DNA of 64,000 nucleotides from Gordonia sp. X0973 (GTDB taxonomy: Bacteria; Actinomycetota; Actinomycetes; Mycobacteriales; Mycobacteriaceae). The notes beneath the pieces are model-generated. The model saw only the letters and a list, made by a program, of their open reading frames with translations, searched no databases and was not told where the DNA came from. Below, piece by piece: positions 56,471-64,000 of the stretch (the stretch's first letter is position 1; the number at the start of each line of letters is the position of its first letter). Position numbers and translations under genes: made by a program. The DNA lies in assembly GCF_013348785.1 (NCBI RefSeq), contig NZ_CP054691.1, forward strand, positions 1,798,001 to 1,862,000, given 5' to 3'.

Positions 56471-58420
56471 TCAGTGCTCGCAGCCGCAACTCGAGCCGCC
56501 GCAGTGCGACGACTTCGACGGTGACGGCTCCACGTCGAGCGACGGGTTGCGCTCGAAGAATCCGAACGGTTTGAGCCAGAAGCTCACGGTGTCCGCTGGC
56601 ATGATCGGCCAGTCCTCGGGCCGCGTGATGTGGTGGATGCCGAAGGTGTACCAGAGCACCACGTCGGTGTTCTCGATGCTGCGGTTGCGCTTGGTCCATT
56701 CCGGCAGCCCCATCCCGGTGCCGCCCTGGTTGACGAATTCGCCCGCCGGCCACCGTTCGTCTCGCGCGTTGGGCGTCACCCACAGGGAGTGCTTGATGAC
56801 CTCCGCGCGGCCGAGCACCGGCGAGTCCTCGTTGAACATCGACGGGAAGGCCCCCGACGGGGAGAGCTTGTAGGCCGGGTGCAGGCCGATCCCCGTCGTC
56901 ACGTTGTCGTTGGCGATCTTCCACGACCGCTGCGTCGCGAAATCAGGGTTCTGTTTGCCCTCGGATTCGGTGCGCAGCGGGGTGTTCTCCTGCCGCAGCG
57001 AGAGGCCGAACGGGTTGTCCGGGCCGATCGGCTCCGGCTTCGTCTCACTGCGATAGACCGTGTTGGCGGTGCCGTCGATGTCGAGGTCGAGCCGCGCGGT
57101 GAGGAAGTGCTGGTGATAGGGCGCGTAGGTCAGGTTGTCGACGATCGTGCCGTGTGCCGGCTGCTCGCCGGGCGCGAAATGGGTGACGACCATGATGCCG
57201 GTCGCGCGGACCTCGCATTCGATGTTGCCGTCCTGGTAGAAGCGCCAATACGTGAGGTACTCGTAGTTGGCGACGGTGACGTGGAAGGAGACGGTGAGTC
57301 GTCGCATGCGGCGGACCTGCGCGTCGCCGTTGCCGTCGACGTGCTTCCAGAGGACGGCGTTGTCCTCCTCGTGGATGCAGATGGCGTTCTTGATCGTGTA
57401 CGGCTTCCCGGCGCTGTCGTGCAGCACAGCGTCGAGGTAGCGGATCTCGCCGAGACAGTCGCAGCCGAGCTCCAGGGAGGTCGTCATGAAGCCGAGGCCC
57501 CATTCGCCGATGTCGAAGGCGGTGCGGCGGAAGTGATCCGGGCAGTGGTCGCGGTAGGGCACCATCATCTCGGCGAACGACAGCCGGTGCGCAATCTTGC
57601 GGACCTTCCCGTTGTCGTTGTAGGTGATCGCGTGCAGCGTCATGCCCTCGCGGTGGTTGAACCCGACGCGCAGCGACCAGTTCTGCCACTGGAGGCGGTT
57701 ACCGGTGAGCGTGAACGACGGTCCCTCCGGCTGTGTGATGTCCAGCGGCTTGAGCGGTTCCCGCGTCGACGCCTTGCGGATCCGTTCCGGGATGTGACTG
57801 GGCAGGTACTCCCCCATGATCTCCGGCGTCGGCACCGTGGCCGTCTCGTCGATCTCGAGGAGCTCCATCGAGTTCAGGTCGAGCAGACAGTGGAATCCCT
57901 TGACCGGGCCGGCATACGGATTGGCACCCTCGGAGGCCCGCACCCAGGTGTCCGACCAGCCGACACGCCGATCCCGGTACTGCTCCGGGATCACGGCCTC
58001 GCCGAAGGTCCAGGTGTCCATGAACACCAGGTCGAGATCGGTGATCCCGCGGGCGGCGAGCGCGGCGATGACGTCGGGATGGTTGCGCAGCATCTCGTCG
58101 GCCTCATGCCACTCGTCGACCGTGACGTTGGGCTGCACCCCGGCGATGTGTGTCCAGTCCCGGACCTCGCCGTCGTCGAGGGACACCAGCGCTTTGTAGG
58201 TCGAGTTGGTGGCCCGCTCGACCACGACGGCCTCGGCGTCGCGCGGGCACGCGGTCCCCTTGGCGTCGAAGGCGTCGAGCTGGTCCTTGGACGGTTCGAC
58301 CATCTCCATCGACGTGTATCGCCACCCCTCGCCGACGCCGTGGCCGGCGGCGAGGATCTCGGTGATGCGGGTGAACTCGTCGGCGGTCAGCGGGTCGAGC
58401 GGATGGAAGGTGTCGGACAT
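56471..58420 (-). CDS. copper-containing primary-amine oxidase
   Basis: Oxidises primary amines to aldehydes with release of ammonia and hydrogen peroxide, using copper and topaquinone. The 649-residue chain has the cofactor Tyr386 in VTVANYEYL, the catalytic Asp303 in AFDIGEWGLG and copper ligands His436 and His438 in YHQHF. No signal peptide is seen, so it acts in the cytoplasm. The C-terminus ends in an unusual Ser/Cys/His-rich tail (HCGGSSCGCEH). In this cluster, with aminobutyraldehyde dehydrogenase next to it, putrescine is the likeliest substrate; tyramine or phenylethylamine remain possible. Confidence 0.92.
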   Translation of the reverse strand: MSDTFHPLDPLTADEFTRITEILAAGHGVGEGWRYTSMEMVEPSKDQLDAFDAKGTACPRDAEAVVVERATNSTYKALVSLDDGEVRDWTHIAGVQPNVTVDEWHEADEMLRNHPDVIAALAARGITDLDLVFMDTWTFGEAVIPEQYRDRRVGWSDTWVRASEGANPYAGPVKGFHCLLDLNSMELLEIDETATVPTPEIMGEYLPSHIPERIRKASTREPLKPLDITQPEGPSFTLTGNRLQWQNWSLRVGFNHREGMTLHAITYNDNGKVRKIAHRLSFAEMMVPYRDHCPDHFRRTAFDIGEWGLGFMTTSLELGCDCLGEIRYLDAVLHDSAGKPYTIKNAICIHEEDNAVLWKHVDGNGDAQVRRMRRLTVSFHVTVANYEYLTYWRFYQDGNIECEVRATGIMVVTHFAPGEQPAHGTIVDNLTYAPYHQHFLTARLDLDIDGTANTVYRSETKPEPIGPDNPFGLSLRQENTPLRTESEGKQNPDFATQRSWKIANDNVTTGIGLHPAYKLSPSGAFPSMFNEDSPVLGRAEVIKHSLWVTPNARDERWPAGEFVNQGGTGMGLPEWTKRNRSIENTDVVLWYTFGIHHITRPEDWPIMPADTVSFWLKPFGFFERNPSLDVEPSPSKSSHCGGSSCGCEH

Positions 58421-58466
58421 GGGCGGTGCTCCTTCTCGTCGGTGGGTGCGGGGCGGTGGAGCAGGG

Positions 58467-59894
58467 TCAGTCGTGGGCGCTCATCACATGCTTGATGCGC
58501 GTGTAGTCCTCCAGGCCGTAGATCGACAGGTCCTTGCCGTATCCGGAGTGTTTGAACCCGCCGTGCGGCATCTCCGCGACCAGCGGGATGTGACAGTTCA
58601 CCCACACGCAGCCGGCGTCGATGCGGGCGGTGGTCCGGGTGACGGTCCCGTGGTCGGTGGTCCACACGCTGGACGCGAGGCCGTAGTCGACGCCGTTGGC
58701 CAGCTCGACGGCCTCGTCCTCGGTGCGGAAGGGCTGGACGGTGATGATCGGCCCGAAGGTTTCCTCCTGGACGATCGGATCGTCCTGCGCGACACCGGTG
58801 ACCACCGTCGGCTCGACGTAGAAGCCGCGGTCGCCGACCCGTTTGCCGCCGGTAGCGATGGTGGCGTGCGCGGGTACCGCGTCGATCTTGGCCATGACCG
58901 CGGTGAAGTGGTTGACGTTGTTCAGCGCGCCGAAGAACGCGTCCTCGTCGTCCGGGGCGCCGGGCCGGAGCTTGCGCGCCTGCGCGACCAGGGCGGTGAC
59001 GAATTCGTCGTGGACCGACTCGTGGACCAGCGCGCGGGTGGCCGCGGTGCAGTCCTGGCCGCCGTTGAAGAAGGCGGCCTGGGCGATGCCCTCGGCGGCC
59101 TTCGCGATGTCGGCGTCGGCGAAGACGACGGCCGGCGCCTTGCCGCCGAGCTCGAGATGCGCCCGCCGCACGTCTCGGGCCGCGGCCTGGGCGACGGCGA
59201 TCCCGGCGCGCACCGATCCGGTGATCGCGACGAGGCCGAGGGCTGGGTTCTCGACGAGGGTGGCGCCGGTCGCGCCATTGCCCAGCACGACGTTGAACAC
59301 CCCGTCGGGCAGAATGCCCCGGGTGATGTCGGCGAGGACCAGCGTGCTCTCCGGCGTCGTGTCGCTGGGTTTGAGGACGATTGTGTTCCCGGCGGCCAAC
59401 GCGGGTGCGATCTTCCAGACGGCCATCATGAACGGGTAGTTCCACGGGGTGACCTGACCGACGACGCCGATCGGTTCGCGGCGCACGTAGCTGGTGAAAC
59501 CCTCCATGTACTCCCCCGCGGCGCGCCCTTCGAGAAGGCGGGCGGCCCCCGCGAAGAACCGGATCTGGTCGGCGCCGACGAGTACCTCTTCGGACTTGAC
59601 CATCGCCGCGAGCTGACCGGTGTTCCGGACCTGCGCGGCCACCAACTCGTCGGCACGCGCCTCGATCGCGTCGGCGAGGTCGAGCAGCATCTTCTGCCGC
59701 TGGCCCGGTGTCGTGCGGCCCCACGTCGTCGCCGCGCGTTGGGCGACGATCACGGCGCCGGCCACCTCGTCGGCCGTCGAATTGGGTGAGACCGCGACGA
59801 CGGATTCGTCGGCCGGGTTGACGACGTCGAAGGTGTCGGCGGAGGCGGAGTCGACGAACTCGCCGTCGATGAAGTTCTTGAGCCTGGTGGTCAC
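58467..59894 (-). CDS. 4-aminobutyraldehyde dehydrogenase
   Basis: ALDH of 475 residues starting VTTRLKNFIDGEFVDS, with catalytic Cys in NGGQDCTAATRALV and Glu in LELGGKAP. The N-terminal FIDGEFV and the TPWNYPFMMAVWKIAPAL region resemble gamma-aminobutyraldehyde/betaine aldehyde dehydrogenases such as PatD. GTG 59894 is used: GAGAGG is 8 bases upstream, and the frame further out has no family match. It is the first gene of the cluster and would turn the amine oxidase product 4-aminobutanal into GABA. Confidence 0.87.
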   Translation of the reverse strand: MTTRLKNFIDGEFVDSASADTFDVVNPADESVVAVSPNSTADEVAGAVIVAQRAATTWGRTTPGQRQKMLLDLADAIEARADELVAAQVRNTGQLAAMVKSEEVLVGADQIRFFAGAARLLEGRAAGEYMEGFTSYVRREPIGVVGQVTPWNYPFMMAVWKIAPALAAGNTIVLKPSDTTPESTLVLADITRGILPDGVFNVVLGNGATGATLVENPALGLVAITGSVRAGIAVAQAAARDVRRAHLELGGKAPAVVFADADIAKAAEGIAQAAFFNGGQDCTAATRALVHESVHDEFVTALVAQARKLRPGAPDDEDAFFGALNNVNHFTAVMAKIDAVPAHATIATGGKRVGDRGFYVEPTVVTGVAQDDPIVQEETFGPIITVQPFRTEDEAVELANGVDYGLASSVWTTDHGTVTRTTARIDAGCVWVNCHIPLVAEMPHGGFKHSGYGKDLSIYGLEDYTRIKHVMSAHD

Positions 59895-60033
59895 GATCAG
59901 AGCCTCTCGTCGGGTGCGGCACAGCGGTGGTGTCGGATGTACTGGCTTGATCTGTACTGTGTTCCACATCACAGGGCGGCGCATCTGCCAATTTGTCTAT
60001 CCAGATGCCGAATTAATGGACAGAATGGCGGGT
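59895..60033. promoter_or_regulatory. divergent regulatory region between the amine operon and pucR-like gene
   Basis: It contains a CRP/GlxR-like palindrome at 59958-59973 and the inverted repeat TTTGTCTAT (59992-60000) / ATGGACAGA (60016-60024), 7 of 9 positions matching. The region must carry both promoters; no unambiguous -10 was found. Confidence 0.5.
59958..59973. promoter_or_regulatory. CRP/GlxR-type binding site
   Basis: TGTGTTCCACATCACA fits TGTGA-N6-TCACA with one mismatch in ten conserved positions, about 64 bp upstream of the aminobutyraldehyde dehydrogenase start. Confidence 0.6.
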
Positions 60034-61608
60034 ATGGCTGTGACTCTGCGCTGGCTCGTGGGCCGTCGGCATCTCGGTCTCACCGTCGTGGCCGGTGCCG
60101 ACCGCCTCGACCGCGAGATCGGCTACGTCATCACCACCGAACTCGCCGACCCCACGCCGTGGCTCGGCGGCGGCGAGATGGTGCTTGTCACCGGGCTCGG
60201 CCTGCCCCAATCCGACGACGATCTCGACGCCTACGTCGCCCGGTTGGTCGACCGCGACGTGGTGGGGATCGGATTCGGTGTGGGGGTCAGCACCGACACC
60301 ATTCCCCGCGGGCTGGTGCGCGCCGCACGCAATCGCGGTCTGCCGCTGATCGCGGTACCCCTGCCGACCCCCTTCCTCGCCGTCGCCAAGGCGGTCTCCC
60401 AGCGCGCCGAGACGCTGCGCGACCGGGCCCAGGAGGCGACCGCGCGCGCACAACCGCGGCTGACCCGGGCCGCTGCCGTCGGCGGTCGATCCGCGTTGCT
60501 CACCGAATTGGCCAAGGCGTGCGACGGGACCGCGATCCTCCTCGACCCACACGGCCGGACCGTCGACAGCCGCCCGGCGCTCCCCGGACCCGACGTCCTG
60601 GGGGCGGTGGGCGAACTCGCCCGCCGGGTCTCGTTCGGCCTCGCGGCCGGAACGACGAGCACGGGTCCGGCGGTGGTGCACACCATCCGGGTCGGCGAGC
60701 GCACCCACGGGTACCTGGCGCTGGTCTCCCCGCACGAACCCCGCCCCACCGACCACGTCCTCATCGGTCACGCCAACTCGCTGCTGGCACTCGACTTCGA
60801 GAAGCCCAGACGGGTCGACGAGAGTGCCACGCGCGTGAACGGCACCGCGTTGGGGTTGGCCCTCGGCGACGCCGCCGATGTCGACGGCATCCACCGCGTG
60901 CTGGCGCCCGCCGCCGATCACAGCGGCCGGATTCGGGTGCTCGTCATCCTGACCGAACCCGAGGGCGCCCCGGCGCTCGCCGGACATGTGGAACAAGCGC
61001 TGCGCAGCGCCTCGCGCCCGCCGTTCGTCACCGTCCGCCCGGATGGATCGGTGGTCGTACTGCTGCGGGCCGACGACGATCCGACGACCACCGCCGTCCT
61101 GCTGGGCGGACTGCCCGTCGGGGTGCGGCGCCGACTGCGCGTCGGCCTGAGCACCCCCGCCGTCCCGGCCGATGTCGCGGCGGCTGCGGCCGTGGCACGG
61201 ACCGCGGCCGAGGCCGCGCGCCCGGGTGCGGCGCCGACCGACGCCGCCAAGCTAGCCGGACACTCGCTGCTCAGCATGCCCGCGACGGCGGACGCCCTGA
61301 CCCAACTGGGCACGGTCTACGTCACCCCCCTCGTGGCACACGACGCGGCGCACGGAACCGATCTGGTGGCCTCGTTGCGGGCCTACCTGGAAGGACACGG
61401 CCAATGGGAGACGGCCGCCGCCATGATCGGCGTCCACCGCCACACCCTGCGCGCCCGGATCGACCGAATCCGCGAGCTACTGGACGTGGACCTGGACTCC
61501 GCTCGGGTGCGCGCCGAACTGCTGTTGGCCGTGCTGGCCCATCGCGGCGGGACTAGCGGCGCAACGAGTCGACGTGCGTCGGGGCCGTCTCCAACCACAC
61601 CGCTTTGA
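60034..61608 (+). CDS. PucR-family transcriptional regulator
   Basis: The N-terminal PucR domain (about 1-125; VTLRWLVGRRHLGLTVVAGA) and the C-terminal helix-turn-helix (about 450-500; GQWETAAAMIGVHRHTLRARIDR, HTH_30 type) define the family; the middle is a GGDEF-like/GAF-like region. PucR proteins usually activate nitrogen-compound catabolism genes. ATG 60034 matches the usual start MAVTLRW; ATG 60016 and 60025 are possible, and no start has a good ribosome binding site. Divergent from the amine/GABA operon, it is its probable activator. Its last 56 bases overlap the convergent ALDH gene. Confidence 0.85.
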   Translation: MAVTLRWLVGRRHLGLTVVAGADRLDREIGYVITTELADPTPWLGGGEMVLVTGLGLPQSDDDLDAYVARLVDRDVVGIGFGVGVSTDTIPRGLVRAARNRGLPLIAVPLPTPFLAVAKAVSQRAETLRDRAQEATARAQPRLTRAAAVGGRSALLTELAKACDGTAILLDPHGRTVDSRPALPGPDVLGAVGELARRVSFGLAAGTTSTGPAVVHTIRVGERTHGYLALVSPHEPRPTDHVLIGHANSLLALDFEKPRRVDESATRVNGTALGLALGDAADVDGIHRVLAPAADHSGRIRVLVILTEPEGAPALAGHVEQALRSASRPPFVTVRPDGSVVVLLRADDDPTTTAVLLGGLPVGVRRRLRVGLSTPAVPADVAAAAAVARTAAEAARPGAAPTDAAKLAGHSLLSMPATADALTQLGTVYVTPLVAHDAAHGTDLVASLRAYLEGHGQWETAAAMIGVHRHTLRARIDRIRELLDVDLDSARVRAELLLAVLAHRGGTSGATSRRASGPSPTTPL

Positions 61609-63016
61609 CCTGGGTGAACTCGAGCACGGCGTCGTAGCCGTTCTCCCGTCCGACACCGCTGTCCTTGTAACCGCCGAAGGGAACCTGCGGGCCCAACCCC
61701 CGATAGTTGTTCACGTACACCGAGCCGGCCTGCAGGCCGGCGGCCATGCGGTGCGCCCGGGAGACGTCGGTGGTCCACACCCCGGAGGCGAGTCCGAAGG
61801 CGGTGTCGTTGGCGATGGCCAGGGCCTGCTCCTCGTCGTCGAACGGGATGACCGCCATGACCGGGCCGAACACCTCCTCGCGCGCCAGCTCGGAGTCGTT
61901 GTCGACGTCGGCGAAGATCGTCGGCAGGAAGAACAGGCCCTCGCGGTCGGCGCGCCTCCCACCCGAGACCAGGCGGGCATCAGACTTGTGCGCGTTGCCG
62001 ACGAGGTACTCGACGCGTTCCATCTGCGCGGCGTTGGCGACCGGTCCGATTTCGGCCTCGGGTTCGTCGGCCGAACCGACGACCATCTCGTCGACGCGCC
62101 TGCGCAACCGCTCGACGACCTCGTCGTAGACGCCGCGTTGGACCAGCACGCGGGAACCGCCGATGCAGCTCTGCCCGGTGAGCGTGAGGATCCCGGCGAG
62201 GACGCCGACGATCGCCGCGTCGAGGTCGGCGTCGTCGAAGACGATGTTGGGCGACTTGCCGCCGAGTTCGAGCGTGACGCCCTTGAGGTGCTGGGCGGCC
62301 AGCGCCCCAACGCGACGGCCGCCGCCGACGCTGCCGGTGAAGGTCACGTGCGCGACACCGGGATGCGCGACGAGCGCCGCGCCGGTGCCGGGTCCGTCAC
62401 CGGTCACCACGTTGACGACGCCGGGCGGGAACCCCGCGTCGTCGCACAGCTTCGCGAACGCGAGCGTGGATGCCGACGACAATTCGCTCGGCTTCACGAC
62501 CACGGTGTTTCCGGCCGCGAGCGCCGGCGCCAACTTCAGTCCGGCCAGGAGCAGCGGAGCATTCCACGCCGTGATCGCCCCGATCACCCCGAGCGGTTCG
62601 CGCAGCGTGTAGGTGAACATCGTCGAGCTCTCGGTCGGGATCGTCTGACCGGTGATCTTGTCGGTGTAGCCGGCGAAGAACCGGTACCACCGCGCGATGT
62701 TGCGGACCTGTCCCACCGCCTGGTGCGGCAGCCGTCCCGAATCGGAGGTGTCCAGAGCGGCCAGCTCTTCGGCGTTCTCGATGATGAGCCGGGCGAGTGA
62801 GAGCAGGCACTCCGAGCGCAGCACGTGCTCGTGGCGCCACACCTGTCCCGCCTCGGCGGCGGCGGCGGCCGCCGCGTCGACGTCGGCCGCGGTGGCATTC
62901 GGGGTCGTGTAGACGGTCTTGCCGGTCACCGGGTTGTGGACGTCGAGCCGTTCCGCGCCCTGCGAGGGGACCCAGTTGCCCCCGATCCACAGGTCGTAGG
63001 CCGTTGGTCGACTCAT
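61553..63016 (-). CDS. NAD(P)-dependent aldehyde dehydrogenase
   Basis: ALDH superfamily, 487 residues, with the catalytic Cys in TLTGQSCIGGSRVLV, the Glu in LELGGKSPNIVF and VTFTGSVGGGRRV for cofactor binding. ATG 63016 starts MSRPTAYDLWIGGNWV; earlier frame has no family match. It is led by a DUF35 protein and a thiolase gene with 17-base gaps, a different unit from the GABA operon. The substrate is unknown; the 3' end runs 56 bases into the convergent PucR gene. Confidence 0.88.
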   Translation of the reverse strand: MSRPTAYDLWIGGNWVPSQGAERLDVHNPVTGKTVYTTPNATAADVDAAAAAAAEAGQVWRHEHVLRSECLLSLARLIIENAEELAALDTSDSGRLPHQAVGQVRNIARWYRFFAGYTDKITGQTIPTESSTMFTYTLREPLGVIGAITAWNAPLLLAGLKLAPALAAGNTVVVKPSELSSASTLAFAKLCDDAGFPPGVVNVVTGDGPGTGAALVAHPGVAHVTFTGSVGGGRRVGALAAQHLKGVTLELGGKSPNIVFDDADLDAAIVGVLAGILTLTGQSCIGGSRVLVQRGVYDEVVERLRRRVDEMVVGSADEPEAEIGPVANAAQMERVEYLVGNAHKSDARLVSGGRRADREGLFFLPTIFADVDNDSELAREEVFGPVMAVIPFDDEEQALAIANDTAFGLASGVWTTDVSRAHRMAAGLQAGSVYVNNYRGLGPQVPFGGYKDSGVGRENGYDAVLEFTQVKAVWLETAPTHVDSLRR

Positions 63017-63033
63017 GGCTGGACCTGCCTCTC

Positions 63034-63450
63034 CTACGTCGATTCCGGTACGAAGACGGGGATCTTCTGCTCGCCGCGCGTCACGATGACGGCCCGCACG
63101 CGCAGGCCGATCGCCACCTCGTCGGCCGGTGCATCGATCTGCGAGAACAGGTAGTAGCCCTCGTCCATGGCGATGAATCCGACCGTGTACGGCGCGATCG
63201 ACTGCCAGGTCGGCGTCGGGCCGCGCATCACCGTCGAATGCGACCAGACCTCGCCGGTTCCGGCGGCCGGCACCCAGTCCAGTTCGCGGGCCGAGCACCG
63301 GGTGCAGAATCCGTGGGCCGGCCAGACGTTGGCGCCGCAGGAACGGCAGCGTTGGAACAGGATCTTTCCCTCGGCCAATCCCGCCCAGTAGGGTTCGGCG
63401 TCCATCAGCGGATAGGGCTGCGGCCAGTCCTGCGTCAGTTCAGTGCTCAT
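63034..63450 (-). CDS. DUF35 zinc-ribbon/OB-fold protein, thiolase partner
   Basis: A 138-residue protein with a zinc ribbon (CRSCGANVWPAHGFCTRC, about 38-55) followed by an OB fold (GTGEVWSHSTVMRG...). DUF35 proteins act with SCP2/thiolase-like enzymes to bind acyl-CoA or the acyl chain, as in steroid side-chain degradation. ATG 63450 is used, homologous start MSTELTQDW. It lies 17 bases after the thiolase-like gene. Confidence 0.85.
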   Translation of the reverse strand: MSTELTQDWPQPYPLMDAEPYWAGLAEGKILFQRCRSCGANVWPAHGFCTRCSARELDWVPAAGTGEVWSHSTVMRGPTPTWQSIAPYTVGFIAMDEGYYLFSQIDAPADEVAIGLRVRAVIVTRGEQKIPVFVPEST

Positions 63451-63467
63451 CGTCGAAAGTCCTTCCA

Positions 63468-64000
63468 CTACGCGGCATTGGTCAGGAGTAGGACGGCGGC
63501 CGCGGCGAGCATCCCGCCGGCGCCCTGCACCAGCGCGACTTCCGGTGCCGTCGCGGGGGCCGCGCCCAGCGCGGTGCCGCGCAGTTGCCGAACGGTCTCG
63601 ACGATGGTGTCCATGTTGCAGGAGATTCCCGGCTGTCCGAAGGAGAGCCAGCCCCCGTTGGTGTCGGTCGGCAGGTCGCCGTCGGCCAACGTGCGCCCCT
63701 CCTTGTAGAGCTCGACGCCGCGGCCCTTCGCGGCGAAACCGAGGTCCTCCAGGATGATCGGTCCCATATGGGCGAAGTTGACCGAAAGTTCCCGGATGTC
63801 GACGTCGGCCGGGGTGAGCCCGGACATGGCGTAGGCCTGCCGGGCCGCCTCGACGGTCGCGGTATAGCTCAGATTGGGTGTCTGCCCCATGTCGGCGAAC
63901 CGCAGATTCGTCATGTTCACCCGGTCGGTGAGGTATTCGTGGGTCGTGGCCGTTCCGTATCCCTGCAGGTAGACGGCGTCCTGACCGGGCTTGACGTTGT
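63468..64000 (-). CDS. thiolase/SCP2-like acyltransferase, 5' end outside window
   Basis: Only the C-terminal part, about 177 residues, is present; the gene's start lies beyond base 64000. YLQGYGTATTHEYL, SVNFAHMGPI and NGGWLSFGQPGISCNMDTIVETVRQL are the C-terminal thiolase/lipid-transfer-protein segments, ending GAGGMLAAAAVLLL. The DUF35 partner follows by 17 bases. The reaction (acyl-CoA cleavage or condensation, or aldol-lyase as in Ltp2) cannot be decided from this half. Confidence 0.85.
   Translation of the reverse strand, partial: NVKPGQDAVYLQGYGTATTHEYLTDRVNMTNLRFADMGQTPNLSYTATVEAARQAYAMSGLTPADVDIRELSVNFAHMGPIILEDLGFAAKGRGVELYKEGRTLADGDLPTDTNGGWLSFGQPGISCNMDTIVETVRQLRGTALGAAPATAPEVALVQGAGGMLAAAAVLLLTNAA

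Noticed and set aside
59620..60033. N-terminal extension of the PucR-family gene across the divergent promoter
   Set aside because: The extension is antisense to the aminobutyraldehyde dehydrogenase and has no PucR homology; the regulatory sites would then be coding.

Overview
The window is high-GC actinobacterial chromosome. Its content points to Mycobacteriales, probably the Gordonia/Nocardia/Rhodococcus side, but the genus cannot be fixed from sequence alone. Supporting signs are an actinobacterial-type IHF, a helicase-dead PriA, WhiA, an IrtA/IrtB siderophore importer with an IdeR-like box, gene order matching the mycobacterial rpe-ribD-ribE-ribBA-ribH-uvrC-rapZ-yvcK-whiA-gap-pgk-tpi-secG-ppc segment, and many starts with the TANNNT-N6/7-start layout of leaderless mRNAs. 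No rRNA, tRNA, CRISPR array or intact insertion sequence was seen.

Layout. 1-32.1 kb is a conserved core: the end of the pyrimidine genes (carA, carB, pyrF), mihF-gmk-rpoZ-coaBC-metK-priA, fmt-rsmB, rpe-ribD, an FMN riboswitch driving ribE-ribBA-ribH plus a membrane protein, then uvrC-rapZ-yvcK-whiA, glycolysis (gap-pgk-tpiA), secG and ppc. It is broken once, at 19.8-20.8 kb, by a DUF559 pseudogene bracketed by two related 47-bp palindromes. 32.1-46.8 kb is mixed accessory sequence: an SDR, a flotillin/NfeD pair, a TetR regulator with a UvrA-like drug-resistance ATPase and a divergent glyoxalase-fold gene, a DJ-1-like protein followed by a decayed mazEF module, an LGFP-like lipoprotein, a VIT1-type transporter, a small lower-GC island (dif-like site, candidate terminated small RNA, repeated palindromes, KTSC gene), a DyP peroxidase / PCuAC chaperone / ferric-reductase-like cluster, and a PNPOx/NTF2 pair. 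46.8-51.1 kb holds irtB and irtA.

51.2-60.0 kb is a single-strand cluster of aminobutyraldehyde dehydrogenase, copper amine oxidase, universal stress protein, amino-acid permease, GabT and GabD. Together these encode a complete route from a diamine such as putrescine through 4-aminobutanal, GABA and succinic semialdehyde to succinate. A divergent PucR-family regulator sits upstream, and the shared promoter region carries a CRP/GlxR-like palindrome. The window ends in another minus-strand set: an aldehyde dehydrogenase, a DUF35 zinc-ribbon/OB protein and a truncated thiolase.

The most unusual items are the copper-amine-oxidase/GABA cluster with its regulatory region, the candidate small RNA next to a dif-like sequence, the dense half-site array between the TetR and glyoxalase genes, the decayed mazEF pair, and the palindromes flanking the DUF559 remnant.
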